A DNA stretch of 64,000 nt, taken from positions 1,240,001 to 1,304,000 of the forward strand of contig CP102060.1 in the NCBI GenBank assembly GCA_024579835.1, read 5' to 3'. Within the stretch, counting starts at the first letter, position 1. Every line of letters starts with the position of its first letter. Below, piece by piece: positions 1 to 7,985 of this stretch. The notes under the pieces were generated by a model. The model saw nothing but the letters and a program-made list of their open reading frames with translations. It was not told the DNA's origin and did no database searches. Both the position numbers and the translations under genes were made by a program. Origin of the DNA: Clostridiaceae bacterium HFYG-1003 (lineage in GTDB: Bacteria; Bacillota; Clostridia; Clostridiales; Clostridiaceae).

Positions 1-618
1 AAGAAACTGTTATCTGCTATGCTGCTCCTGGTCATGTCGCTGTCACTGTCCGCCTGCAGTGGAGTGAATGAGGCCGCCGTTCCGGTGGACGAATACTTTA
101 AGGCAGCCAAAACCCTGGATACCGTTGCAATGGAAAAGCAAATTCTGCCGACCAACACGGACGGGATCGAAAAGAACAAGGAACTGCTCCAGGCCGAAGA
201 TGATCCATTTTCGAAATTATTCGTAGATTTCATGAAAGACAAAGCGAAGAAGATGACTTATACCATCAAAGAGACGAAAGTCGACGGGGACAAGGCTACG
301 ATTACGGTAGATACGAAATATGTCGATGCCGGTCCGCTGCTGAAAGCCGTCTTTGGCGACCTGATCATGAAGATGATGGGCAGCGCCCTGAGCGGCGGCG
401 AACCTTCTGAGGAAGAAGCCAAGACCATGTTCACAACAGTCATGAACGAACAGACCGCAAAATTCGAAGAAACCTTCAAAACAAAAACCATTCAAATCCC
501 CGTGGTTAAAAAAGACGGGAAGTGGTATATCGAGCAGGTTGCTGAAGATATGATTGACGTAATCTCTTCCGGATTTGTTTCTGTTGTTTCAGAAATGGGC
601 AATGCGTTCGGCGAATAA
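1..618 (+). CDS. Lipoprotein, 5' end cut by window edge
   Basis: The reading frame is open from base 1 and reads KKLLSA before the first internal ATG at 19, so the true start codon is almost certainly the ATG just outside the window. The N-terminus is a typical lipoprotein signal: two lysines, a hydrophobic stretch and the lipobox LSAC, followed by a short acidic linker. The rest (about 180 residues) is a soluble extracytoplasmic domain with regular alternating hydrophobic residues, ending in GKWYIEQVAEDM, a pattern common in small Bacillota surface lipoproteins of the NTF2-like or DUF5105/DUF4878 type. I do not recognise a specific family. A terminator follows at 738-780. Confidence 0.8.
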   Translation, partial: KKLLSAMLLLVMSLSLSACSGVNEAAVPVDEYFKAAKTLDTVAMEKQILPTNTDGIEKNKELLQAEDDPFSKLFVDFMKDKAKKMTYTIKETKVDGDKATITVDTKYVDAGPLLKAVFGDLIMKMMGSALSGGEPSEEEAKTMFTTVMNEQTAKFEETFKTKTIQIPVVKKDGKWYIEQVAEDMIDVISSGFVSVVSEMGNAFGE

Positions 619-737
619 ACTACAAAAAAAGCCAATAATACTTGTTCTTTTCCTTACGAAGCTCTCTTGCTTTTCGATCACTGGTTCCATGGGATTGATC
701 AGTGAAAAGAACAGTCAGCCCGGTCAATCTGTTCGTT

Positions 738-782
738 AAAAGCCATCGTTTCAGGGTAAGGCCTGCAGCGATGGCTTTTTCT
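738..782 (+). terminator. Rho-independent terminator after the lipoprotein gene
   Basis: An 11-base arm AAAAGCCATCG at 738-748 pairs with CGATGGCTTTT at 769-779, and the T run continues to 780. It lies 120 bases after the lipoprotein stop. A further 10-base inverted repeat (643-652 with 704-713) lies between the stop and this hairpin. Confidence 0.75.
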
Positions 783-850
783 ATCCCTGTGACCCGATGA
801 ATTCAGATCACTTATTTCCCAATGTTCCAAAGCAAACAGGCCACTGATTT

Positions 851-879
851 TTTACTCATTTGATGTTTCATGATATAAC
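851..879 (+). promoter_or_regulatory. Sigma-A-type promoter for the ATPase/VWA operon
   Basis: TTTACT at 851-856 and TATAAC at 874-879 are separated by 17 bases and sit about 58 bases before the ATPase start at 937. The match is good for a vegetative promoter but rests on sequence alone. Confidence 0.45.
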
Positions 880-936
880 TAAATTAACGGGGAAGAGCAG
901 ATCCGACCTCATTCCAACATAGGGTGGCGAGATGGC

Positions 937-1854
937 ATGATAGAATTTCTTAAAAATGAAGGAATCAAGGATGCTTTGATTCAGGACTTACTTCGGTTCC
1001 GCGATCATTTCAAGCTGGACGCCGAATTAACCTATCGAATTCCAAAACCAAAGTACCTGTACTATGGCAACGATGTCTGGGAACAGGCCCTTACCACACT
1101 GCTGTGCGGGGAGCACCTCCTGATGGTGGGCCCAAAGGCTACCGGCAAGAATGTTCTGTCGCAGAATCTGGCTTGCGCCTTTGGCCGACCCAGCTGGGAC
1201 ATTCCCCTCTACATTAATATCGACGCGCAAACTCTGATTGGTTCGGATACGTTTGTTCAGGGGGAAGTCCGTTTCCGACGCGGCCCCGTGACTGAGTGTG
1301 CCATGCATGGCGGATTCGGCATTCTGGATGAAATTAACATGGCGAAAAATGAGGCACTGGCTGTTCTCCATGCCACCCTCGATTTTCGCCGCATCATCGA
1401 TATTCCCGGGTATGACAAAATTACACTGAATGGTGCCACCCGCTTCATTGCGACGATGAACTACGGCTACGCCGGAACTCGAGAGCTGAACGAAGCGCTG
1501 GCTTCGCGCTTCATGGTGATCGAAATGCCAGGCATGTCTCAGGAAAGTCTGCAAAAGCTTCTGCGCCGTGAATTTCCGACCATGCGGCCGGAATATATCC
1601 AGCAATTCTGTGGCTTGTTTCAAGATCTTCAAAGAAAAAGCGAAAACGCTGAAATCTCAACCAAAGCTGTGGATCTGCGGGGACTTCTGGGATCGATCCA
1701 TCTGATGGAACGCGGGCTGGAAGCCAATACAGCCCTCCAGCTGGGGCTGTCCAACAAGGCGTTTGATCCCTTTGAACGAACGCTGATTCAGGATGTAATT
1801 CGCCTGCGAATTCCCCCAAACATGGAGCGTGAGCGGCTCTTCAAAGAATCATGA
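937..1854 (+). CDS. MoxR/CbbQ-type AAA+ ATPase
   Basis: A 305-residue AAA+ ATPase of the MoxR/CbbQ/NorQ class, which act as ATP-driven chaperones on a VWA-domain partner. The Walker A loop is GPKATGKN (residues 65-72), with Asn where Ser or Thr is usual. Walker B is GILDEINMA with D131 and E132. TMNYGY, about 50 residues after Walker B, fits sensor 1, and an arginine-finger region ASRF follows. The stop overlaps the ATG of the downstream VWA gene (ATGA at 1851-1854), so the two are translationally coupled. In known systems such a pair activates or assembles a metalloenzyme; the client here is not identifiable. Confidence 0.85.
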   Translation: MIEFLKNEGIKDALIQDLLRFRDHFKLDAELTYRIPKPKYLYYGNDVWEQALTTLLCGEHLLMVGPKATGKNVLSQNLACAFGRPSWDIPLYINIDAQTLIGSDTFVQGEVRFRRGPVTECAMHGGFGILDEINMAKNEALAVLHATLDFRRIIDIPGYDKITLNGATRFIATMNYGYAGTRELNEALASRFMVIEMPGMSQESLQKLLRREFPTMRPEYIQQFCGLFQDLQRKSENAEISTKAVDLRGLLGSIHLMERGLEANTALQLGLSNKAFDPFERTLIQDVIRLRIPPNMERERLFKES

Positions 1855-3578
1855 AGCCCCGGGCCGCCCAGAGACAGCGGGCCAGAAACATCATCTGGAC
1901 CGCGGCCCAGGACTACGGAATTCGTCCGCAGCAGGAAGCCTATGATGCAGACGGCAATGCCGACCTGTACTGGAACTACGTCATCGGGGCGGCCCACCGC
2001 CTGCCTGATTTTCCATCTTTGGAGAATTTCTTTGAACGGCTGAATGACGAACCGGGAGGAGAGCTCTATACCAATCTCTCATGGATCGCCATCGAGCATG
2101 CTCTGTATTCATCCAGTCAGGAAGAACGCCCGGTCCTTGAACTGATCCGTCAGGATTATGCCCGTCAGATCCTGCGGGAAATATCAGTACCTGATCCCAG
2201 TGATATTTACGCCCTGATCCTGACGAGTTATCTCAGACAAATATTGGGTCACCCGGCAGACTTGAAGGAACCCTGGCAAGCTTTGCTTTGCGGACTGAAA
2301 ATTGAGAGGGCAACGACTGCCGAGACCATCGTCAATGAACTGACCAAACTGTTTCATCGGGTGTTTCAGATCGATCTGACTCAGCCTGCTTCCAGAAAAC
2401 TCGCTTTTGGTACTCACCGCTTTAAAATCTTCCATTTTGGTGAAAAACGGCTGCAGTCCAAAGGCTTGCCCTATATTAAACGAATCAGCATCGGATCAGT
2501 CGAACAGGGTGGAGGATTGCTGGAAGAAGAAGAATCCGGACTTCGAAAAAAACTTGCACTGCAGTGGTTTTCGTTCAAGGAACAACAGGAGTTCAGGGAG
2601 CGGCAGGAAATGGAATCGTGCTTTGGCAAATCCTCCCTGACTCCGGATGAAACACTGGCCTTGGAAAAGGTTGTCTGTCAGGAAAACCATCAACTTTGCC
2701 ATCTTCATCTGACCAATGGGGAACCGGTTTCAGGGGGAGAGGGGACAGAGGATGAGCGCCAGGCTGCTGCTCAATTCGAGAAAAATCGATCTTACCACAA
2801 ACAGCATCGGGAACGAATCCATCAAAGCATCGCTCAGTTGACCCATCGGCTCAGCAATACACTCCTGATCCATGATCCCTCAGAGAGCATAAGATCTGAC
2901 TTTGGCAGACTCATTCCCTCAAGAATCTGGCGGAGCCAGAAATTTGATGATTCCAAAATATTCTCAAGAGAATCCCATGAGTCTCTCGGAAATTTAAGCA
3001 TTGACCTGCTGCTTGATGCCTCGGCTTCTCAACTGAGCCGTCAGTCCATCATTGCCGCTCAGGGTTTCATTATTGCAGAGAGTCTGACTAAATGTCAGAT
3101 CCCGGTAAAAGTCTATTCCTTCTGCAACCGGCGCGGCTTTACCATCCTGCGACTGTTCCGCGATTACAATTCACCAAAAGACAATCAGGAGATTTTTCGC
3201 TATCGCGCAACTGGCTTCAATCGGGATGGTCTGGCCATTCGAACAGCCTGGCAGCTCATGAGCCAGACTCGCTACGATCACAAAATTCTCCTCGTTCTGT
3301 CTGATGGCAAGCCCAATGACATGGCACGGGCCAAAGGAAACAGCCCGGTATCAACCGATTACTCCGATCAGATCGCCGTGACAGATACCGCCCTTGAAGT
3401 ACGCAAGGGGAGAGGAGAAGGAATTGGCATTCTGTGTGTGTTTACCGGGAAAGAAGCTGACCTCCCTGCTGCTAAAACCATTTATGGTCGTTCGCTGGCC
3501 CATATTGAATCCCCTGAGCGCTTTGCACAAACCGTGGGAATCCTGCTGCAGCATGAGCTGACACGATTATTGGAATAA
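1851..3578 (+). CDS. VWA-domain protein, partner of the MoxR-type ATPase
   Basis: A 575-residue protein with a C-terminal von Willebrand A domain. The MIDAS metal site is visible as DASAS (D389, S391, S393) within a hydrophobic strand, with a later LSDGKPND loop (D485). The layout, a long poorly conserved N-terminal part of about 370 residues with the VWA domain at the C-terminus, resembles NorD/CbbO-type partners. There is no signal peptide, so it is cytoplasmic. It overlaps the ATPase gene by 4 bases and is followed 12 bases later by a small gene, forming a three-gene operon. Function beyond pairing with the ATPase is not evident. Confidence 0.8.
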   Translation: MKPRAAQRQRARNIIWTAAQDYGIRPQQEAYDADGNADLYWNYVIGAAHRLPDFPSLENFFERLNDEPGGELYTNLSWIAIEHALYSSSQEERPVLELIRQDYARQILREISVPDPSDIYALILTSYLRQILGHPADLKEPWQALLCGLKIERATTAETIVNELTKLFHRVFQIDLTQPASRKLAFGTHRFKIFHFGEKRLQSKGLPYIKRISIGSVEQGGGLLEEEESGLRKKLALQWFSFKEQQEFRERQEMESCFGKSSLTPDETLALEKVVCQENHQLCHLHLTNGEPVSGGEGTEDERQAAAQFEKNRSYHKQHRERIHQSIAQLTHRLSNTLLIHDPSESIRSDFGRLIPSRIWRSQKFDDSKIFSRESHESLGNLSIDLLLDASASQLSRQSIIAAQGFIIAESLTKCQIPVKVYSFCNRRGFTILRLFRDYNSPKDNQEIFRYRATGFNRDGLAIRTAWQLMSQTRYDHKILLVLSDGKPNDMARAKGNSPVSTDYSDQIAVTDTALEVRKGRGEGIGILCVFTGKEADLPAAKTIYGRSLAHIESPERFAQTVGILLQHELTRLLE

Positions 3579-3590
3579 AGGAAGTTAATT

Positions 3591-3914
3591 ATGATTGAAG
3601 AATTATATCAAAAATTGAACATAACAGACAAAGCCGTTCAATATTTAAAAAAGAAAAATAAACCCTTTGCCACCATTGAACATCCGGATTACCGGACTTC
3701 CGGCGAAAGCGTCTTTGTAGAAATCCCCATTATCAGCAACAAAGCGCCAAAAGAACTCCAGAAGTTCAATAAAATCACACTGGATGGCATTGATGTGTAT
3801 GTATCCATCGCAGTCAAAATGCCATCAGATAACGAAGTCACTATCGACTTGGAATCGATCCTGGGGATCAAGTTCCTAAAAATAACCGGGTTTAAGGCAA
3901 CCAGCCAGGATTAA
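3591..3914 (+). CDS. Small hypothetical protein, third gene of the ATPase/VWA operon
   Basis: A 107-residue protein with a good ribosome binding site (AAGGAAG, 9 bases before ATG). The N-terminal helix ITDKAVQYLKKKNKPFATIE and the end GIDVYVSIAVK followed by IKFLKITGFKA recall the small CC/Se-motif proteins, themselves related to HesB/IscA folds. The diagnostic Cys-Cys (or Sec) pair is absent: the protein has no cysteine at all. The position directly after the VWA gene suggests co-expression. The family link is from memory of the pattern and is weak; otherwise unknown. Confidence 0.6.
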   Translation: MIEELYQKLNITDKAVQYLKKKNKPFATIEHPDYRTSGESVFVEIPIISNKAPKELQKFNKITLDGIDVYVSIAVKMPSDNEVTIDLESILGIKFLKITGFKATSQD

Positions 3915-3954
3915 ACCGGGATGATTCGTACAATTGGAATTGAGGGCGTTACAA

Positions 3955-4464
3955 TTGATTTATTATAGAAATGCTGATTTAACGGTACGTTCCATGGCGG
4001 AACGTGACATTGAGAAACTTGTCAGCGGTTTCGCGGAACAAGGTTGGCATAAGTCATATGAGTTGTTCGAAAAGTATTATAAGCAACAGGAACTGAAAGT
4101 ACGGTCCGTGCTTATTGCTGAACAGTGCGATGAGGTTTCCGGTTACGTGACCTTGCTTGCGAATGCCATCGCTGGGCCATATGCCGAAAGAAACATCCCT
4201 GAAATCGTTGATTTTAATGTGTTGATCAAATATCAGAACAAAGGAATTGGCAGCAAGCTGATGGATGTTGCCGAGAGCCTGGCTAAAGAGATGAGTGACT
4301 CGGTATCACTTGCAGTGGGTCTACACAGCGGTTATGGGACTGCTCAGAGAATGTATATGAAACGTGGATACGTACCGGATGGCTCCGGAGTCTGGTATAA
4401 GGAACAACCATTAGAACCATACACTGAATGTGTCAATGATGATGACTTGCATGCGAACTCATGA
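3955..4464 (+). CDS. GNAT-family N-acetyltransferase
   Basis: Transfers an acyl group from acyl-CoA to an amine; the substrate is unknown. The acetyl-CoA binding motif A is clear in NVLIKYQNKGIGSKLM (Q-x-x-G-x-G), followed by the helix MDVAESLAKE and the GLHSGYGTAQRMYMKRGY segment typical of GNAT enzymes. No ATG is well placed. I prefer the TTG at 3955, which gives a protein beginning IYYRNADLTVRSM and is preceded by GAGGG at 3942-3946; an in-frame TTG at 3934 would add seven residues. A strong terminator follows at 4567-4600. Confidence 0.8.
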   Translation: MIYYRNADLTVRSMAERDIEKLVSGFAEQGWHKSYELFEKYYKQQELKVRSVLIAEQCDEVSGYVTLLANAIAGPYAERNIPEIVDFNVLIKYQNKGIGSKLMDVAESLAKEMSDSVSLAVGLHSGYGTAQRMYMKRGYVPDGSGVWYKEQPLEPYTECVNDDDLHANS

Positions 4465-4566
4465 CAAGTTTGGTTGGGTGAGAATCTGAAATAAACCGAC
4501 TGAATTTTGCTTTCAGGACCCAGATATGAGATTCAGCCTTCCGAATTCCACTAATCTCCCTGTATT

Positions 4567-4602
4567 TGTCGCGAAATGTATATTTCGCGACATTATTTTT
4601 TT
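4567..4602 (+). terminator. Rho-independent terminator after the GNAT gene
   Basis: A perfect 11-base stem, TGTCGCGAAAT (4567-4577) with ATTTCGCGACA (4582-4592), closes a four-base loop and is followed by TTATTTTTTTT. It is about 100 bases after the GNAT stop. Confidence 0.85.
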
Positions 4603-5437
4603 TATCCCCCATCCTCCTTATTTAGCAACACGGGCTGCCGTTGAACCCTGGGTTATGTTGGGCACATGCCATCACTAATCACTATGATATCCAGTTTATC
4701 CTCTTGCTATAAATCATCTAATCTAAATTCATCAATTCTTGGATCGCCTGAACCAGGATCCTAGGATCTTGAATCAAAACTCGCAAACTACGCAGATTAT
4801 CATGAAGCAATTTCATCCACATCTTCCGTCTTTTCTATCATTAAATTTACTCATCGATTCTGAGCGAAATCATCGCGTCTACTTTACCTTCTGACACAGA
4901 ATCTTTCATCATACGAAAAGTTTTTTCGCATATTATTGGTCTGTATCCGATGGAAATGGCCTGGCATCCGGATTATTTTCATAAATCAATTCTCAGGTTG
5001 ACATGTCACCGGAATCTCGGTTGAGTCGGATTGTTTGCCATTATGCGGTTGTTGAGCTGAATTATCATGCGACATCCTAACCAAGAACTCAGGAATTCTC
5101 AACAGGCGTTGTTGTTATATACGGTATTTAAATATCAAATTCTAAGCTAATGTCAAAATTTTGCGGGTAACAAAATTCAGACTTCCCTTGTGTTAGTACC
5201 TCGATAAAATCGATCTATCCCCTTTTCTTCGCCTTGAATGTTAAATATTTCACTTATGAGAAAGAGTCCACATTACAGTTCTTCGGCGCACCGTAATTCT
5301 ATGTTTTTTTCTTTCAATTCCTGTTCATTGGACCGATCTGCATCAACTATGTCAGGTTCAATTGGAATCGCCTGCAAGACAACCTCACAGGAATCTTGCA
5401 GGCGATTTGTTAAATTTGGTAATTTCCGCAATCAGTT
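4603..5437. other. Gene-free AT-rich stretch
   Basis: About 830 bases without a convincing coding region on either strand: short frames lack ribosome binding sites and read as low-quality protein. The only structured element seen is the inverted repeat at 5368-5405 at its right end. It may be eroded former coding sequence. Confidence 0.5.
5368..5405 (-). terminator. Hairpin, probable terminator of the dehydrogenase gene
   Basis: A perfect 12-base inverted repeat, TCGCCTGCAAGA at 5368-5379 and its complement at 5394-5405, lies 33 bases beyond the stop of the minus-strand dehydrogenase gene. The T run on the minus side is short (TTCCAATT), so termination strength is uncertain. Confidence 0.55.
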
Positions 5438-6328
5438 TTATTCTTCTCGAGGGGTCAGGGTCGTATCCACCAGTTTCTCATAGTAGCGAAGCAGCGCGCT
5501 GTGGTCTTCATGGTCATAACCGGCACCACGCAGAACCTGCATCATTTCCATGACCTGAGCCGTAAGTGGCAGCGGAGACTGAACGGCATGTCCGGCTTTA
5601 ATCGCGTTATTCAGATCTTTGATGTGGAGACCAATGCGGAATCCGGGTTTAAAATTGCCTGACAGCATCATGGGCGCTTTCGCATCCAGGACAGTGGAAC
5701 CGGCTAAACCGCCGCGAATGGCCTGATAGACCCGTTCCGGATCAGCTCCGGACTTTTGGGCAAACATCAGGGCTTCCGAAGCGACGGCAATGTTGACTGC
5801 CACGATGATGTTATTGGCCAGTTTCGCCACGTTGCCTGATCCAAGCGGCCCGACGTATGTGACCGATCCGGCCATGGCCATCAATAGGTCCCGATACCGC
5901 TCAAACACTTCCGGATCTCCCCCACCCATGACGGCTAACGTTCCTTCAATGGCTTTCGGTTCTCCTCCGCTAACGGGACAGTCCAGCATGTGAATACCTT
6001 TTTCCAGTAAAGCCGCACCGATGGCTCTGGTTTCGTTGGGATCAATAGAACTCATATCAATGAGTGTTGTGCCTGGACGAGCGTTCTCGAGAATACCGCC
6101 TTGACCTAAGGCTACCTGACGGACCTGAGGAGAATCCGGCACCATGGTAATCAAGACATCCCCAAATGCCGCTGTTTCTGCCAATGTCCCTTTCTTCGCG
6201 CCAAGCGCGACTACTTCATCCATTACATGTTCTTTCGGGGTATGAACCATGAGGTCATGTCCTGCTTTAATCAGGTTCGTGCTCATGGGCTTGCCCATAA
6301 TACCCAGCCCGATGAATCCAATTTTCAT
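5438..6328 (-). CDS. Beta-hydroxyacid dehydrogenase, tartronate-semialdehyde-reductase type
   Basis: A 296-residue NAD(P)-dependent oxidoreductase of the 3-hydroxyisobutyrate dehydrogenase family, closest in pattern to 2-hydroxy-3-oxopropionate (tartronate semialdehyde) reductase GarR/GlxR. The N-terminal Rossmann motif GFIGLGIMGKPM, the substrate loop DCPVSGGEPKA, and the helix GSGNVAKLANNIIVA containing the catalytic lysine are all present. The start is set at the ATG at 6328 because AAGGAG lies 9 bases upstream; an in-frame TTG at 6346 would place that site inside the gene. Length matches the family. It stands alone, so the physiological substrate is inferred only from sequence. Confidence 0.85.
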   Translation of the reverse strand: MKIGFIGLGIMGKPMSTNLIKAGHDLMVHTPKEHVMDEVVALGAKKGTLAETAAFGDVLITMVPDSPQVRQVALGQGGILENARPGTTLIDMSSIDPNETRAIGAALLEKGIHMLDCPVSGGEPKAIEGTLAVMGGGDPEVFERYRDLLMAMAGSVTYVGPLGSGNVAKLANNIIVAVNIAVASEALMFAQKSGADPERVYQAIRGGLAGSTVLDAKAPMMLSGNFKPGFRIGLHIKDLNNAIKAGHAVQSPLPLTAQVMEMMQVLRGAGYDHEDHSALLRYYEKLVDTTLTPREE

Positions 6329-6441
6329 GAATATGTTCTCCTTCAAGATGCAGTCAGTTATGTTGCTGGCTGCATTGTTTTTCCTATTTTAGCCTACTCT
6401 CGCATGTTTCCCTGTGCAAGTGGCTGACAGGAAGGAATGCA

Positions 6442-7779
6442 TCAGATTTCATTTTGGCCGATATAGATTTTGCTAAGATCCATCCTTGTATGATTGCATG
6501 TCTGCTTGTCTGCTTGTTTGTCTGCTTCCTTGAAATAGTAGCTTGCCTGAAGATAAGGATGCGGGTATTTTCGGAGCATATTGTACAGGTACTCTCTCAC
6601 TGTGAGCTCCGGTATTTCTCGAGATGCCAGACCTTCGATGAGTGTTCGAAAGGCCTGGCGTTCATCGTCAGTTGCCCGATTTTTGAAATAGCCCCAGACA
6701 TGTTCTGCCGCATTGACGGCATCTCCGGTTGATTCAGGAAGGTTGAGTGCCTGTTCCAGCAGTCTGGCCAGCCGAAGAAAGTCCGGCTGTGATTTATCTT
6801 TCAGCAGCATGCGGATCTCCCGATAGATGGGCTGAGATCGAGCCAGAACTGAATACTTGGAACGAGCCCATAATCGTTCAGCCAGCTTGACATCACGCTG
6901 AAGAATCATCTGGATTTTCTCAGCTGATCGATTAGAATCCTGCGCTTCCAGAAGAACATCCAATGATTCTGCAAGGGTCTGGATCAACTCCATGAATGAG
7001 TCTGCGGCAATGGTATCGGACTGAGTTCCTGGAAGCTTCCCCACTGCCTGTTGACTGTACCGGATGATCTGCCGGCCATCGCCTGGGCCCCAGGTCTGAC
7101 CGGCCAGTTGGATCCATTCTGCCATCGACCTGCCCTCCGGCGATGGATTATATTGATGAGCAAGATGACTGAAAACAACTGGAAAACCAGTTCGCTGGCT
7201 GATTTTCAGTACATCAGCGATGTTGAAGTTTTTTTCGTCATTTTCAAGGACGAGGCGTGCACGAATGGTTGCATCCAGTGAGGCGGCTCGCTCAATAAAC
7301 CGTTCCATTACGACGGCTTTATCATCATTCACTGCAGAGATTCGAAGGATCAGCTTGTTATCCGGATCGGTTCCCATCAGCTCCATAATCCGGACCTGAT
7401 GTTCCAAAAGACGCGCCATCTCCCGCCAAACTTTTTCATCCGGTGAACTCAGTTCACTGGGCGATCCCATTTCCATAACGATACGGATTTTCCCCCAGAG
7501 AAGCTGCTTGATCGACTCAAACTCTTTCTCAAGTTTCTTTTCCCAATCAAAAGGCAAATTCTCCGTGATGGAAAAAGGAAGGAGATCAGGAGAAATTCCA
7601 TAAAGCGGAATCCGAAGAGCTCGGTTGTAACGTATTGTCGATTCAAGCACCGAAAGATTCCATCGGATCCGTTCTGCCCAATTCTCCCGGTTTAATTCGC
7701 TTTGCCGGAACGATTTATATTGATTCCCTGCATCAAGATTCATCCAGGAATATCCAACGTTAACTTGAGTCAGCTCCAT
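6442..7779 (-). CDS. UvsE-like TIM-barrel protein fused to a DUF1722 (YbgA) domain
   Basis: A 445-residue protein. Residues 1-285 follow the UV-damage endonuclease UvsE pattern: GYSWMNL at the start, NLSVLESTIRYNRALRIPLY, LLEHQVRIMELMG, ERFIERAASL, then RLVLENDEKNF (E179) and LLEAQD (E278). By eye against the UvsE family most metal-binding residues are replaced: F69, E103, R146, S204, A207, R240 and Q253 stand where His or Asp are expected. Residues about 305-418 match DUF1722/YbgA: KYSVLARSQPIYREI, NAAEHVWGYFK and LRKYPHPYL. The C-terminus is a short repetitive KQADKQ tail. Start chosen at 7779 because AAAGGAGG lies 10 bases upstream. Probably cytoplasmic; endonuclease activity is doubtful. 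Confidence 0.75.
   Translation of the reverse strand: MELTQVNVGYSWMNLDAGNQYKSFRQSELNRENWAERIRWNLSVLESTIRYNRALRIPLYGISPDLLPFSITENLPFDWEKKLEKEFESIKQLLWGKIRIVMEMGSPSELSSPDEKVWREMARLLEHQVRIMELMGTDPDNKLILRISAVNDDKAVVMERFIERAASLDATIRARLVLENDEKNFNIADVLKISQRTGFPVVFSHLAHQYNPSPEGRSMAEWIQLAGQTWGPGDGRQIIRYSQQAVGKLPGTQSDTIAADSFMELIQTLAESLDVLLEAQDSNRSAEKIQMILQRDVKLAERLWARSKYSVLARSQPIYREIRMLLKDKSQPDFLRLARLLEQALNLPESTGDAVNAAEHVWGYFKNRATDDERQAFRTLIEGLASREIPELTVREYLYNMLRKYPHPYLQASYYFKEADKQADKQTCNHTRMDLSKIYIGQNEI
6485..6530 (-). repeat. Short tandem repeat in the UvsE-like gene tail
   Basis: Imperfect copies of the octamer GTCTGCTT (plus-strand sense) occur four times around 6498-6528 and encode the Lys-Gln-Ala-Asp tail of the protein. 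This looks like slippage expansion near the stop codon. Confidence 0.5.
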
Positions 7780-7985
7780 GCACTGATCCCCTCCTTTCCT
7801 GCCCTTCTCTACTCTTCTTTTCCCTTCTCTTCTATCGGTCATTCACTTTAGTCAATTTCTCACTTGTCGATGTCTCTGTATTTCAACTTTTCTCTATTGT
7901 CGTCCTTGTTCTTCTTTCGGATTCATAGGAATGTCCATCCAACCAAAGGTCAATGATGCGAAGAAATGAGTTTGCTTCAGGGCTG

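Noticed and set aside
5238-5553. Short plus-strand frames opposite the end of the dehydrogenase gene
   Set aside because: They overlap the hairpin and the antisense of a conserved gene and lack start signals.
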